Below, in pieces: positions 1 through 9,951 of a stretch of DNA of 64,000 bases. The DNA is taken from assembly GCA_013368315.1 (NCBI GenBank), contig JAACJM010000066.1:1-64000 (forward strand). The letters are read 5' to 3'. A model generated the notes under the pieces. It made no database searches, was not told the origin of the DNA, and worked only from the letters and a program-made list of their open reading frames with translations. Every line of letters begins with the position of its first letter. Within the stretch, counting starts at the first letter, position 1. The stretch comes from Tetrapyrgos nigripes. Lineage: Eukaryota > Basidiomycota > Agaricomycetes > Agaricales > Campanellaceae. The position numbers and the translations under genes were made by a program.

Positions 1-338
1 CCTCGATCATTCGTGGCCGACTTACTTGATTGCGCGACCTCTTTTCATCATGATCTCTCCCAACCGTACAACCTCATCCGTATCGTCTTCGGGTTCGCCA
101 ACACCGTGACGGTTTACAATTGCTGGAATGACACTGGCAGGATGATCGCCACCCAGTCCAGTCCATGGCATCCTCCAACTTTATCAAAGTTGACGTGACC
201 TCGACTTCGACGACTACGATGGACGATTTGAGTGTCGGGGGAAAGAAGGTCAAAAGGTTGCGGAGTGATATAACAGATTCGCATGGCGAACAAGAACCGT
301 ACTGGCAGAATTCAAAACGCAATATTGAGAACCTGTGA
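1..338 (+). CDS. 3' end of an unidentified protein gene (partial)
   Basis: Two exons read in one frame: 1-79 (26 codons after one leading base) and 141-338, ending in TGA at 336-338. The intron 80-140 starts GTATCG and ends GGCAG. The C-terminus is polar, with a TSTSTTT run and a basic KKVKRLR stretch that could be a nuclear localisation signal, and it ends NIENL. The 5' part lies outside the window. I do not recognise the family. Support is the phase-consistent splice and the open frame only, so this could still be chance. Confidence 0.4.
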
Positions 339-1621
339 ACCCCAGTGGAGGCTCAGAAGAATACTGCAGTATCAGTACAATAAAGCGTAGGGGTGCTTCC
401 GTTCACAACTTTATTGTATCCAGATACCTAGAGTCATACGTTTTAGGGAAGGAGTATATATTTGACTTACGTGCGCATCCAATAAATATTGCACCGCTGA
501 AAGGATATGAAGCTTTGAGCCTCAGAAATTGAAAGGAGTCATAGATAAATACTGGTCTTGCTACTAGTACTCCATCTTCCCTCACTAACCTGTCTGGCAT
601 CTTGGTATAAGATCAGCTCTATAGCAATTAGCAGCATCCATTTGCACTTACATATTGTACCAACTTCTCATTGGGCAAAAAAAGCAACTCGTTGGCATTG
701 GCAATTCGTTGACGATGAGTGGGGGGGCAGTTAAAACTAGCGCGGCTGTGCAATAGCTTTCCTTTTTCAAAACGCTTTCATGAGGTCGCGTTGTAAAGAG
801 CCGATCCAAGTCTTACGATGCTTTGGCAAATTTCACGTAAAGATGTGTCCACCAGGACGAAGAATATTTTTTGCAGGGAGACTCAGATAGCTACAAGGTT
901 GGTGCGATAGCGAGGTTGTGAAGATACAGTACGTAGTCAATGTGCAACATGAAGCAAAGCAGTCATAGATAGCGATAGCTGGTATGCGGTTTATCTATCT
1001 GAGTCTATCAGAAGTGTTCAGAGAAATGTTCGGATTTTGAGATGAAGAGAGAGATGAAGAAAGCATATTAGAACGTTGGGTAGAGAGTAGTCGCTTGACA
1101 CGAGATAGATGCGAGGATAGTGAGGATAGAGATATGGGATAGGGGTATGTATGAGATGAGATGGGATGGGATAGGAAGAGAGGAGACCAGTCAATGGAAC
1201 CTTATGTAACCAGGAGGAAAGAAGAAAGAAGACACGATGAGGAAGAGGGAAAAGTGGTAGATACAGTTGGTGATTGGATACAGTGAGTAGTTGTATGTAG
1301 CATGAATGAGCCATGAGTGACACGATGAACCGAGAATGAGATGAGAAAAATGGAGAGATGAGGTGTATATGGAATATGCATGATGAAAGGAGAAAATAGA
1401 GGCAAACCGAGAAAAAAGCAGAGTGTATGCGTCTGTATAGGCGTCAAATCGCGTAGCGTTGGCGTCGGGAGTCATTAGGAGAGTTTTGTAGATGGTGTAT
1501 GAGATATGTATGCGGGCCAAAGCCAAGTATATGCATGAATGATGGCGGAGACTTGAGAGAGTAGGCGTTTGCTTTCTTCCAAATCATCACATCATCACCT
1601 CTTCTTCTTTTCACAACTCCC
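339..1621. other. non-coding stretch; purine-rich from about 1020 to 1560
   Basis: I see no convincing gene. From about 1020 to 1560 the plus strand is strongly biased to A and G (many gag, gatgag and aggag runs), so the minus strand, the sense strand of the neighbouring Clp1-like gene, is C/T-rich. Long minus-strand open frames here are rich in Ser, Leu, Pro and His and follow from that bias. The stretch is downstream of the Clp1-like stop codon and may include its 3' UTR. Confidence 0.4.
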
Positions 1622-2598
1622 TCATCCCCTCCTAGCGTTCACAACATTCAACCCACCCAAACAAACCTCCCAAGCCAAATCCACGACATCCAACAACCCC
1701 AAATCATACACTCCCAACGCGACCAGTGTCTGCCAAAACTCTTTAACGTGTCCGACGTGAATCATCAACGTCGAAGGGTTATATAACGCGTGTTCGGCGA
1801 GGTGGCGAGAGAGAGAGGTCAAAGTGGAGTTGGAGGTCATGAGCGTACGGAGAGTTTCGCGGTTTAGAGATGGGGTAGAGGAAGATGGGAGGAATGAAGA
1901 TGGGAGGAATGAAGATGGGAGAGGGATGAGGGATTTGAGGACACCGTCGAGGGAGTGGGTGTAGAGGTATTTGCGGATGAGGGCAAAGGCGTGAGGTGAG
2001 GGAAGGGAGAGAGGCACGACTGGTAGGTGGAGGTGGTCGCGGCCTTGAGTTTGAGAATGAGAAGAAGGAAGAGTTGGGAGACGTGCGCAGTGGGCCGCAA
2101 GGATGAGATAGTGCACGGGAAAGATGAGTGCCTGGGAGTCGTGCCCGCGAGACGGGTAGACTGCAAGCGCGTGTGTTGGGTAGACTGGGGGTATTGAGGA
2201 AGATTTGTGGTAGAGAGGGATGCTGAGGTGAGAAGGGAGATGGCTTTTGGATAGTTTATTGGGAACATGGGATGGAGAAAGGGCGTTTAGACCTGCTTGC
2301 ATCCTGAAACAAATGAGTCAAAAAGTCGAACATGAATAAAGCGCACAACTCACTCGGCCTCTTTTGGTCTCAACGACTGACGAATGTATTCTGGGGGAAC
2401 ATTTGCCAGGTCTGGAGCAGCTGCTATGATAGACGACTTGGATACTTCTGTGTATTCCGGTCTAGCCAGTCTGCGAGGGAGTTGGACAGGGTTTGGCGCC
2501 TGTGAAGAAGTAGAGGACGCGACAACAGATTCGCGTCGAGAATGGTGAGGAGCAGTCGGGAAAGAGGACGAGTGAGGATGAGAGGCGACTTGGAACAT
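1622..2598 (-). CDS. Clp1-like (clampless) sexual-development protein
   Basis: Two exons, 2598-2354 and 2303-1622, with a 50-nt intron 2304-2353 (GTGAGT..TTTCAG) that joins in phase to give 308 aa. I recognise the family from the HALAVYPSRG block followed by a FPVHYLILAAHCARLP-type segment, the LPVVPLSLPSPHAFALI block, and the C-terminal HVGHVKEFWQTLVALGVYD and LAWEVCL motifs. Clp1 of Coprinopsis cinerea is required for clamp cell formation under mating-type control, and the Ustilago homologue acts in development in the host plant. The domain has no known catalytic activity. A Ser/Leu/Pro run (SSFLPSSFLPSS) sits in a simple repeat near 1880-1920. A TATA box lies about 50 bp upstream of the ATG. 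The assignment rests on remembered family motifs. Confidence 0.72.
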
Positions 2599-2645
2599 TG
2601 TAGCTGAAGGAGGAGATATTGATAGACGAGCCAGGTGAACAGGCG

Positions 2646-2656
2646 TATATATATAT
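2646..2656 (-). promoter_or_regulatory. TATA box of the Clp1-like gene
   Basis: An alternating TATATATATAT tract lies about 48-58 bp upstream of the Clp1-like ATG at 2598. Spacing and sequence fit a fungal core promoter. Confidence 0.5.
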
Positions 2657-2659
2657 CAT

Positions 2660-5600
2660 GCTCTGTAAAAATTGCCTCTCGCTTAGCTTTCCTATTTAGG
2701 ACGCTCACAAAGGGATTGACGAAAATGGAACTAGGTTGGGTCCTGACCCCGCTTCTCTTTTTGGTAGGTCTTGTATATCCTTGGAGACCGAATTCATAAC
2801 GTTCGTTTAGAGTACAAGGCTCCCCCAAGGTCAGACGTAGTGCAACTTGTGCTCTCGATTTCAAATGCCCAAAAGGCCCTTGTACTATACTCCGCGCGTT
2901 TTCCACCAATTTTCCACGCAGCCGAGTCATACTGACGCCAATCTATCTATCTTTGGAACAGCTGTTATAACTCTACAGCTCGAAGTGCGGCTGCGAAGAC
3001 GAAGCCCGTCCAAAAGGCGTTACACAGGACTAACAGCACTCGCACCAATGTGGATGCGTCGGGCGCGTATCAGTGTCGTCTCTATATTCGGTGAGAAAGA
3101 CCCAGAAAAGCCGCCACTTGGACGTCATATGACGCCCTCTTCACATATCTTTTCTCAGCGTCAAAATGACCATCATCTATCTTAGTTCCCGAGTCACCTT
3201 GCCTTTTGCCCTTCATCTCAAAAAGGTCAAAGGCCAAAGCACCGCGTTGGAACCCATTCAATGGCTGGCCTTCCAGAACTATCTATCCGCTTTGGCTTTG
3301 TCCTTGAAGAAGTCTGAAGGGCTGGAATTCAATACGGCGCTAGGTCTTGCTACGTATCGTGTGCGTAGATTGACGTAGTACTACGCATATCCCCGACCGA
3401 TGCTGATCCTTGCTGATCATCACGACATGTATGTCAAGGTGCAGCCAGCTGTGTAGTGACCGTATACGTATCATTTGCAATCCAGCAAGACGTCAAGACA
3501 TATCGATGGGCTCTGACTGGTTGTCGTTGTCGTTCTAGTTGACGTACGCATCCCCGAGAAGACTCCTACTGGAGGACTCCACAAAGGCACGTCCGTAACG
3601 TTAACCAGTTGCTTCTTCTTTTCTTTCGGCTTTGACTCGACTTGACCCAGCCTCGATGCATTCAGCTTTGCTTTTTGCCTGTGAAAAGACTCTAACTCGG
3701 AGACTTTGATATGGTGATCATGATCTTGGGGTTGGTGCATGTCTATTGCGCATGCAATGTCTATTCTTCTTTTGCCGTTAACATTCTCGTCAATGATTTT
3801 CAGGATGGACGGATATCGATTTGCTTGTAGGTAAGTATGCCGTTCATGTCTGACTCAACCATATCGTTCTCTTCGTCTCCCTTTACAGGCTCGGTTTCTC
3901 AGATCAACTCGAGGCTCAGGGTTCGTTCAATCCCTTTGGAGCCTTTTACATATTGTGGGTCTGTCCAGGCTCGTCCATTGTCTCCGTTGCGCGTCAAGAA
4001 TAATGGTTTACGATACTACTTAAATTTTCGTACGCAGTTCTAGAAATCGCGTTGGCTTTACGCTGTACAGAAAGGAATACCCCTCCTGCTCGAACAAAGA
4101 GAATAATCTTGGAGCTCCGAGTCAGGATCCATCTCCGCCATAGGTGTCTTTACCTCACTCGCTCAGTACTTACTCACTAGATAACCTTCTAGCTTATGTC
4201 TTCCGCCGCGAGGCATTGCGTTCCTTTCACATTTTTTGGCAAATTTGTTTTCCGTACGCGTCTTCCCGTCAGCCTTGTCTTGTCGAGATTCTACGCCTTC
4301 TCTCGGCTACTTGAAACTGCAGCGTTTTGCTACTATATGTGCCTCGAGCCGCACGAGACGACCGTAATTTGTTTTTCAAACTGTATTCGAAGATATTGTT
4401 AGATCGCATATATCTGCTTTTGGTCTGCCTCATGTCCTCGTTTAACTTGGGCTCCTCATGCGCGGGTACAGTCAAGGAGTGCAAGGTACAGTACGGCTAC
4501 GCTCGAGCCTCGAGGACGCCGGCGGCGGAACTGTGGACCCACAATTGCCACCAAATCTCCGAGAGCCCTAAATTTCGCATCATATTAGTACATACATATA
4601 TATTCAACTTCTGTGTTCGCGGTGGTTTTTATTTTTTTTTTTTTTTTCGTTTTTACATGCATAAATAAGTATGACATTGGTACCGATATCTAGATCTATC
4701 GAAGCATCTCACCCGGGACGTTCACGGTCTATCTAGTACAAGTCTAGTAGCTATGTATGTACTACTAGGGTCCTGGCTGGTTTCTTCTGGGACCTAAAGT
4801 CAGAGTACGTACTTGCACAGTTGAACGGTCCAGTGACCGTGACTGCGGTCCTCGTAAATTGACAATAGCCCGGATGCAGAGAACATTCCGATATACGATA
4901 TTAGTATGGATGCTTTGCATTGTTCTATTATTAATCCAGTGGCCTCAAGGGCGAAGGGATGAAAGTTTAAGGAGGACTTATAGCATCAATATCGGGAATG
5001 ATTGTACGTACGCGGCGATGTGACATGTCCTGCGTTGAAATCATTTCTCTGACGTCTCGTTTACCCAAGCAAGCCTGAGAGGCGTAGCAGGGATGCGGCT
5101 GCAGACTCGGAGTACTCCCAGTGAGTCATGATTAGTGAGTGGCGCACCAAAAAATCGGTCCAGGACTACATACATAGTACTATGTACCGAGCCTAAGAGA
5201 TCTAAAAGGAAGATCATAACGTTATGGTACTTTTCCTGAGCTCGATAGGGGTGCGCGCCACCGCGGCGCATCTCGGGACCACAAGAATCTGAATCTGTAC
5301 ACGACTATTTGCGTAGACAGGGACGTGCGCACTAGAGCGTCAGTCTAGTTTTCAGACTAAAGGTCAGTAGACCAACGACGCGTTGACAGAGCAGAAAATC
5401 ATTTATCCCTATTCGCGTGGGTGGCGCGCGTTAGTACTTCTCACTGGCATGGTGTACATAGCTATGGTAATCTATCCTCTGGCTCGTTCCAATTTTGAGC
5501 TTGGAGATATAATTTGGATATCTGAAGATGTGTATCACTATCAGGCCGAGTAAAAGCCAAGCCACGTCTGAGTCAAAGCTTCAACAGCTTTTTCTCTGAA

Positions 5601-6220
5601 TCTGTAATCTGGCATCATCGTGTGCATAAATGATAAGTACTTCCCGTAGGGCTTCCGTGTCCGTGTCTGCAAATACATACTTTGCTTTATGTATTGTGTA
5701 TTGTGTATTGAGAATTGAGATTGTGTATGGATTCAATGCATTGCAAAGTAACGCGTAACGCGGGCGGCTGGACAAAAGAGTACCTGATAGGGGTCAGAGA
5801 CTCGTTAGAATGATGGACAGATGTATACGCGCTGCATCAGCCCCATGCACCCATGTGCGTCTGTGGATACGCATGATACATACAAATTTTACTCGGAGAA
5901 AGTAACGCTATCTATTGAACGCTATGTGGTAGTAGTACCTGACAAGACAAAGAAGGAAATGATTCGTTGGAGCTTTGAGCGCTACTGCCTACAGTCTACT
6001 TACTTCCACAAAGATCAAAGCTGTATTCGCGTCGGCATCCCCAGATTCAGTTATTTAGACGTCATAAGGAGTACTTACTAACAAAGACTAAAGCATTCTT
6101 CGACGTCGACATTGTCAATCATGATTACGCCTGTTTTCCTTCGGGATCAGATTATAATACATATGATTGCCCTAGGCGTTACAAAAAAAATCCCTGCAAC
6201 AGAATCTCGACAGTCCATCC
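2660..6220. other. long intergenic stretch with weak coding signals
   Basis: There is no gene I can defend over 3.5 kb. Scattered short open frames exist on both strands. A poly-T run lies near 4626-4646. The best coding-like signal is the spliced fragment listed at 3804-4003. A minus-strand frame open from about 3853 to 3471 overlaps that fragment in antisense; it has a basic C-terminal half and no recognisable motif. CG dinucleotides are common here, unlike in the transposon-derived parts of the window. Confidence 0.4.
3804..4003 (+). CDS. possible two-exon gene fragment
   Basis: A canonical intron at 3831-3888 (GTAAGTATGC .. CTTTACAG, with a CTGAC branch-like motif) joins a short exon beginning MDGYRFAC to one reading LGFSDQLEAQG and FGAFYILWV before a TAA at 4001-4003. 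The upstream end sits directly after TTTTCAG, so earlier exons would be expected, but I did not find them. It has one hydrophobic segment. It may be a gene remnant or chance. Confidence 0.22.
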
Positions 6221-8703
6221 TTAAGGATTAACCAAGGTAATCCCTCCATCTACAGCCAAATTAATACCATTCACAAATTCACCAGCGACAGAGGACAAGA
6301 AAGCAGCTGCAGTTCCTATCTCGAGTTGCCTGTGATTTTTCAGATCCGAGGCATAATCAGATATAGCTGGTTTCCAAAGGTAGATATATTTTTTAGAACT
6401 CACCTTCCAGGCCTGCGCGATGGAGCTGGATTTAATGTCCCAGGTGCCGGAGCGGGTATGAGAAATTTGCGGACACCCCTTGCAGACACCTTGCGGACAC
6501 CCTGCAGACACCCATATTTTTACTGCTATGGACTTATTTCTTGTCCAAACCATTGTCTCTCTTAGTTTATGGGATAGTACAACACTCCTACCACCTGCTA
6601 TGAATAATAAGAATGGAGAAAATAGTCTCTTTACAGGAATTGGCTATTCCCAGAAAATATAATGAGTACAAAGTTTTATGAAGCTATTACAATGTATTAC
6701 CTTGTAGAAACATGCTAAGATATGACCCCAATACCATCAATTTTTTGACATTCAAAGTTGACAAGTGCAAATACTGGCAGCAAGCATCTCAAAGCACTTG
6801 AGATGTGTGAGAAACATTTTGAGTATCTTCAGTGTTGCAATTTCACAGAGAGATTGACTCATGAGGGTGTAGGAATCTTCTCTTGGTATCCTATAGAGAT
6901 TATCTATGGAAACATATCCAAAAAAACAAAAAACGAAAATTTGTGGCTGTGCTTATCCCACTTTTTTGAAAATGTTTACACTCTGTGGACAGCCCTGGAA
7001 TGCATCAGTATTGTAACTGGCACTCCTCAGGTTGTCTACAGGGTGTCCACAAGGTGTCCGCAAGGTGTCCGCAAGGTGTCTGACCTTGCGGACACCCTGC
7101 GGACACCTTGCAGACAAGTGCACAGCAAAATTACAATGAGTACAAATGATCTTGAAGCTATTACAATGTCTTATCTTGTAGAAACATGCTAAGACATGAC
7201 CCTAATACCATCAATTGTTTGATATTCAAAGTTGACAAGTCCAAATGTTAAAAGTACAATGAGTACCAAATTACCTTGAAGTTATTACAATGTGTATCTT
7301 CCATAAACATGCTAAGACATGTCCTAATACCACCAATTAGTTGATATTCAAAGTTGACAAGTGCAGATGCTGGCAGCAAGCATCTCAAAGCACTTGAGAT
7401 GTATGAAATTTTGAGTGTCTTCATTGCAATTTTACAATGATATTGACTCATGAGGATGTAAAAATCTTCTCTTGGTATCCTGTAGAGAGATTATCTGTGG
7501 AAACATATCAGAAAAAAAATTGTGGCTGTGCTTATCCCACTTTTTTGAAGATTTTTACACTCTGTGGACAACAGATACAAGACCTTGAAAGTGTCTCTGA
7601 GGTAAGATATACACTTGGCATAGGAGATACAGTCTTATACAGTATCTACAATCCTATCTGCAGGGTGTCCGCAACCCTGCAAGGTGTCCGCAAGGGGTGT
7701 CCGCAATTTTACCAGTACCGGTGCCGGAGGTGCAGCCCATTGACTTATCTGGTCTGTTGATAGTTTATCTGTCATCTGGGACTCGAAAAAACCTGGCGAA
7801 ATGGTGTTCACGCGGACGGGAATGTTTTGTAGAGCAAACTGCGTGGCGAGGATCTCCGTGAGGTGATTAAGGCCTGCTTTACTCACTGGATAGGCAATCT
7901 AGCGAAAGACGACATCCCAAATGAGCTCTGACAGTCATCATAATATAATGCTATAACGTAGAAGAATGCACGTACTCCACCCAGTATGACTTTGACGTCT
8001 GCGCCGATACTGGAAATGTTAATGACACTAGAGGTTTTCCCCTCCCTTGCGCGTGCACCTCGCTCGAGGAGGGAGAGGAAACCCATCGTGACGAAATAAG
8101 AACCTGCAGCGTTGGTTTTGAAGACGTCGCCCCACTGCTCGAAAGAGTCTTCAGCGAAAGCACTGTCTCCCAGTTTTCCGTCCTTTGGTGCAGTGGCACT
8201 GTCTCTCCCCTTGAGAAAATCGAATAAAGGGCCTGTAATCCCGGCACTTTTATGACAGTCGTAAGCAATGTTCGTCCTACATTGGCAGCCTGAGGGTCTA
8301 AGTGAAGATTTGACTTACTTGTTCACCAGAATGTCCAACTTCCCTTCAGCTTCATCAATGGTTTTTACCGCGTTCGCGATAGACTGTTTGTCAGAGACAT
8401 CCATTTGGAGGCTAAGCATCCAGAGCGCTAGTGAGGTCGGGTGTCTGTATTTGTGATTGGAAGACACATACGTAATCAATCCGGTCTCTGTTGCGATCTT
8501 CTCTAGAACCTCCAGACGTCTGCCAGTAATATAGACCTTCGCCCCATTATTGGACAGCTCCTTTGCGATCATTAAGCCACTGGCATTTGTTCGAGGCCGG
8601 ATATTTAATGAGAAGGGAGTGTCAGAAGCAAAGCACGAACTTACATTCCAGTACCACCACCGGTAACGAGAGCAATCTTGCCTTGCAAGTCGAGAGCGGA
8701 CAT
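6221..8703 (-). pseudogene. SDR1: short-chain dehydrogenase gene interrupted by a transposon
   Basis: Classical SDR (NAD(P)-dependent oxidoreductase, Rossmann fold). Exons are 8703-8645, 8579-8472, 8411-8319, 8246-7976, 7898 to 6404 (interrupted) and 6329-6221, with introns of 60-77 nt. Visible motifs are the cofactor-binding TGGGTGIG, NNAG split across exons 3/4, the catalytic Ser in INISS, and YPVSK (Tyr-x3-Lys) at the start of exon 5. The C-terminus INLAVDGGITLVNP matches SDR2. Exon 5 holds a 1267-bp insertion plus a 10-bp duplication (6453-7729). Removing 1277 bp leaves an open frame of 285 aa, so the gene was intact before insertion. As it stands the protein would end early in element sequence. 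The substrate is unknown. Confidence 0.85.
6443..7729. mobile_element. non-autonomous DNA transposon (Mutator-like type suspected) inside SDR1
   Basis: The body spans 6453-7719, flanked by perfect 10-bp direct repeats GGTGCCGGAG at 6443-6452 and 7720-7729. The ends are imperfect inverted repeats of about 30 bp, both reaching TTGCGGACACCCCTTGC. Subterminal and internal clusters of the decamer-like unit TGCGGACACC lie at about 6468-6510, 7035-7110 and 7662-7705. The interior has three partly overlapping copies of a segment (about 6660-7000, 7135-7255, 7250-7570) and is poor in CG. There is no transposase: the longest frame (6758-7192) has no family features. A 9-11 bp duplication is typical of Mutator-like elements (8 bp for hAT and KDZ), so the class is an inference. 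Confidence 0.8.
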
Positions 8704-8755
8704 CGTTAGTGAGAGTTGTGAATAATGCTAGGTCTTCCTGAACGCACTGTGAGGT

Positions 8756-8763
8756 CTCTTATA
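8756..8763 (-). promoter_or_regulatory. TATA box of SDR1
   Basis: TATAAGAG on the minus strand, about 55 bp upstream of the SDR1 ATG at 8703. SDR2 has a comparable element at a similar distance. Confidence 0.45.
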
Positions 8764-8769
8764 CCTATT

Positions 8770-9951
8770 TGTTGAATCTATACCGTGGATACGCGCGTCT
8801 GTACCGGCAGGTTAGTCTCTGCCTATGACCCTCCGATTGACCGCGTGATAAAAATCAAAGGAGTCCATTCGCTTGGGGTCCATAAAGTAAGCAAGGCATT
8901 CGGACAGCAAAACAAAACTGAACGAGATAATGTAAGATCACCCACATCATCGACAGCCATATCATATATGTACCATTCAGACGGAGAGGAATATCACAGG
9001 GTACTCTCGGCCCTACTTATAAGCCAGTTTGAGTCACCGGCGCAACGATGAAATTGAGTAATAGAGCTACAACGCAGTCAGGTTTTCAGTCGGTGGAGGT
9101 AAGTAATCTTGAGAATGAGAGAATTCCGGCTAAATACTAGAGAAGTAAGTAGTTAGTCAAAGGTTGTCGCGAGAAAGATGAAAAAACGTACCCACAGATT
9201 CATTCCGTTGGAAGAGAGGCGCGGAGAGTCACTGAGCTCCCGCACCCATGCACGATCATTGATCTTTGTGGAATGTTGTCGCATTGGAATAGACCCAGAC
9301 GTCTACTTGAATAGTGCAAGGTCCTTAGTACCGTCGAAGTTGCTGGCAAATGGATCCGGAAGAAGGGGCGTGGGAACTTTTCAGTCGGATACAGTTTTTT
9401 CCGTTTTCCAACTATCACCTTGATGCCTTCTCCTCCCTGGTCTCGGGCCACCGTACGGTGTAGGCCAGCAAACCCGCCAGAAAGGCCTCACACAGCTTCT
9501 GGTGTTGCTCATATTTCGAATTATTTGGAACCGATTCACGCGAAACTGAGTTGTAATGTCCGTCAATCTCTTTGGATAGTACCGAGCGGTTGTTATACCT
9601 CTGACTAGCATAATACACACAGGTCTAGGCAGAAACAACGGTGAGTGATGCCAGCCTGAGGTTACTATTTGAACGGACCTCTGAAAACATCTAGGCAACA
9701 AAGACCATGCCTCAAGGCATAAACCTAGCCTTGGAGGACTGTTAGAGGTGTGTGACACGCATTGCCGTCGTGTTAGTTCTATGCCCCTTGACAGCTCCTT
9801 TGACAGCAAATCAGGCACACACCACGCTCTCACTGCAACCACCACTATCCGCGTCATTCACGAGCCAACACCCCTCGTCGAAAATCTTTAATCCATTTCG
9901 ACAACTCTGAAACTGGACAGTCTTCCCCAGTTAGACGTTTGCCAAACGGAT
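8770..9951. other. intergenic region; 5' flank of ankyrin copy A
   Basis: No supported gene. A minus-strand frame near 9430-9600 contains a coding-like patch (QKLCEAFLAGLLAYTV) but breaks at once in neighbouring frames. From about 9770 to 9951 the sequence resembles the 5' flank of ankyrin copy B (about 15190-15347): shared blocks include the CCTCGTCGAAAATC-like stretch and the common approach to an ATGGA start. So these two paralogs share promoter ancestry. Confidence 0.4.

Noticed and set aside
2424..2930. 168-codon minus-strand frame overlapping exon 1 of the Clp1-like gene
   Set aside because: Runs in another frame through the TATA box and exon 1; no motif, and the spliced Clp1-like reading explains the region better.
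3471..3853. Minus-strand frame open for about 115 codons with a basic half
   Set aside because: No recognisable family, no clear start, and it lies antisense to a canonical plus-strand intron; left undecided rather than called.
4620..4650. Poly-T run as a possible retroposon poly-A tail
   Set aside because: No target duplication or retroposed sequence could be matched next to it.
7035..7110. Cluster of spaced near-identical 10-mers, superficially CRISPR-like
   Set aside because: Units are contiguous, partly inverted and lie inside a eukaryotic DNA transposon; they are subterminal-type repeats.
9381..9857. 158-codon minus-strand frame
   Set aside because: Arg-rich translation typical of an out-of-frame reading; it overlaps another open frame and the conserved promoter flank of ankyrin copy A.
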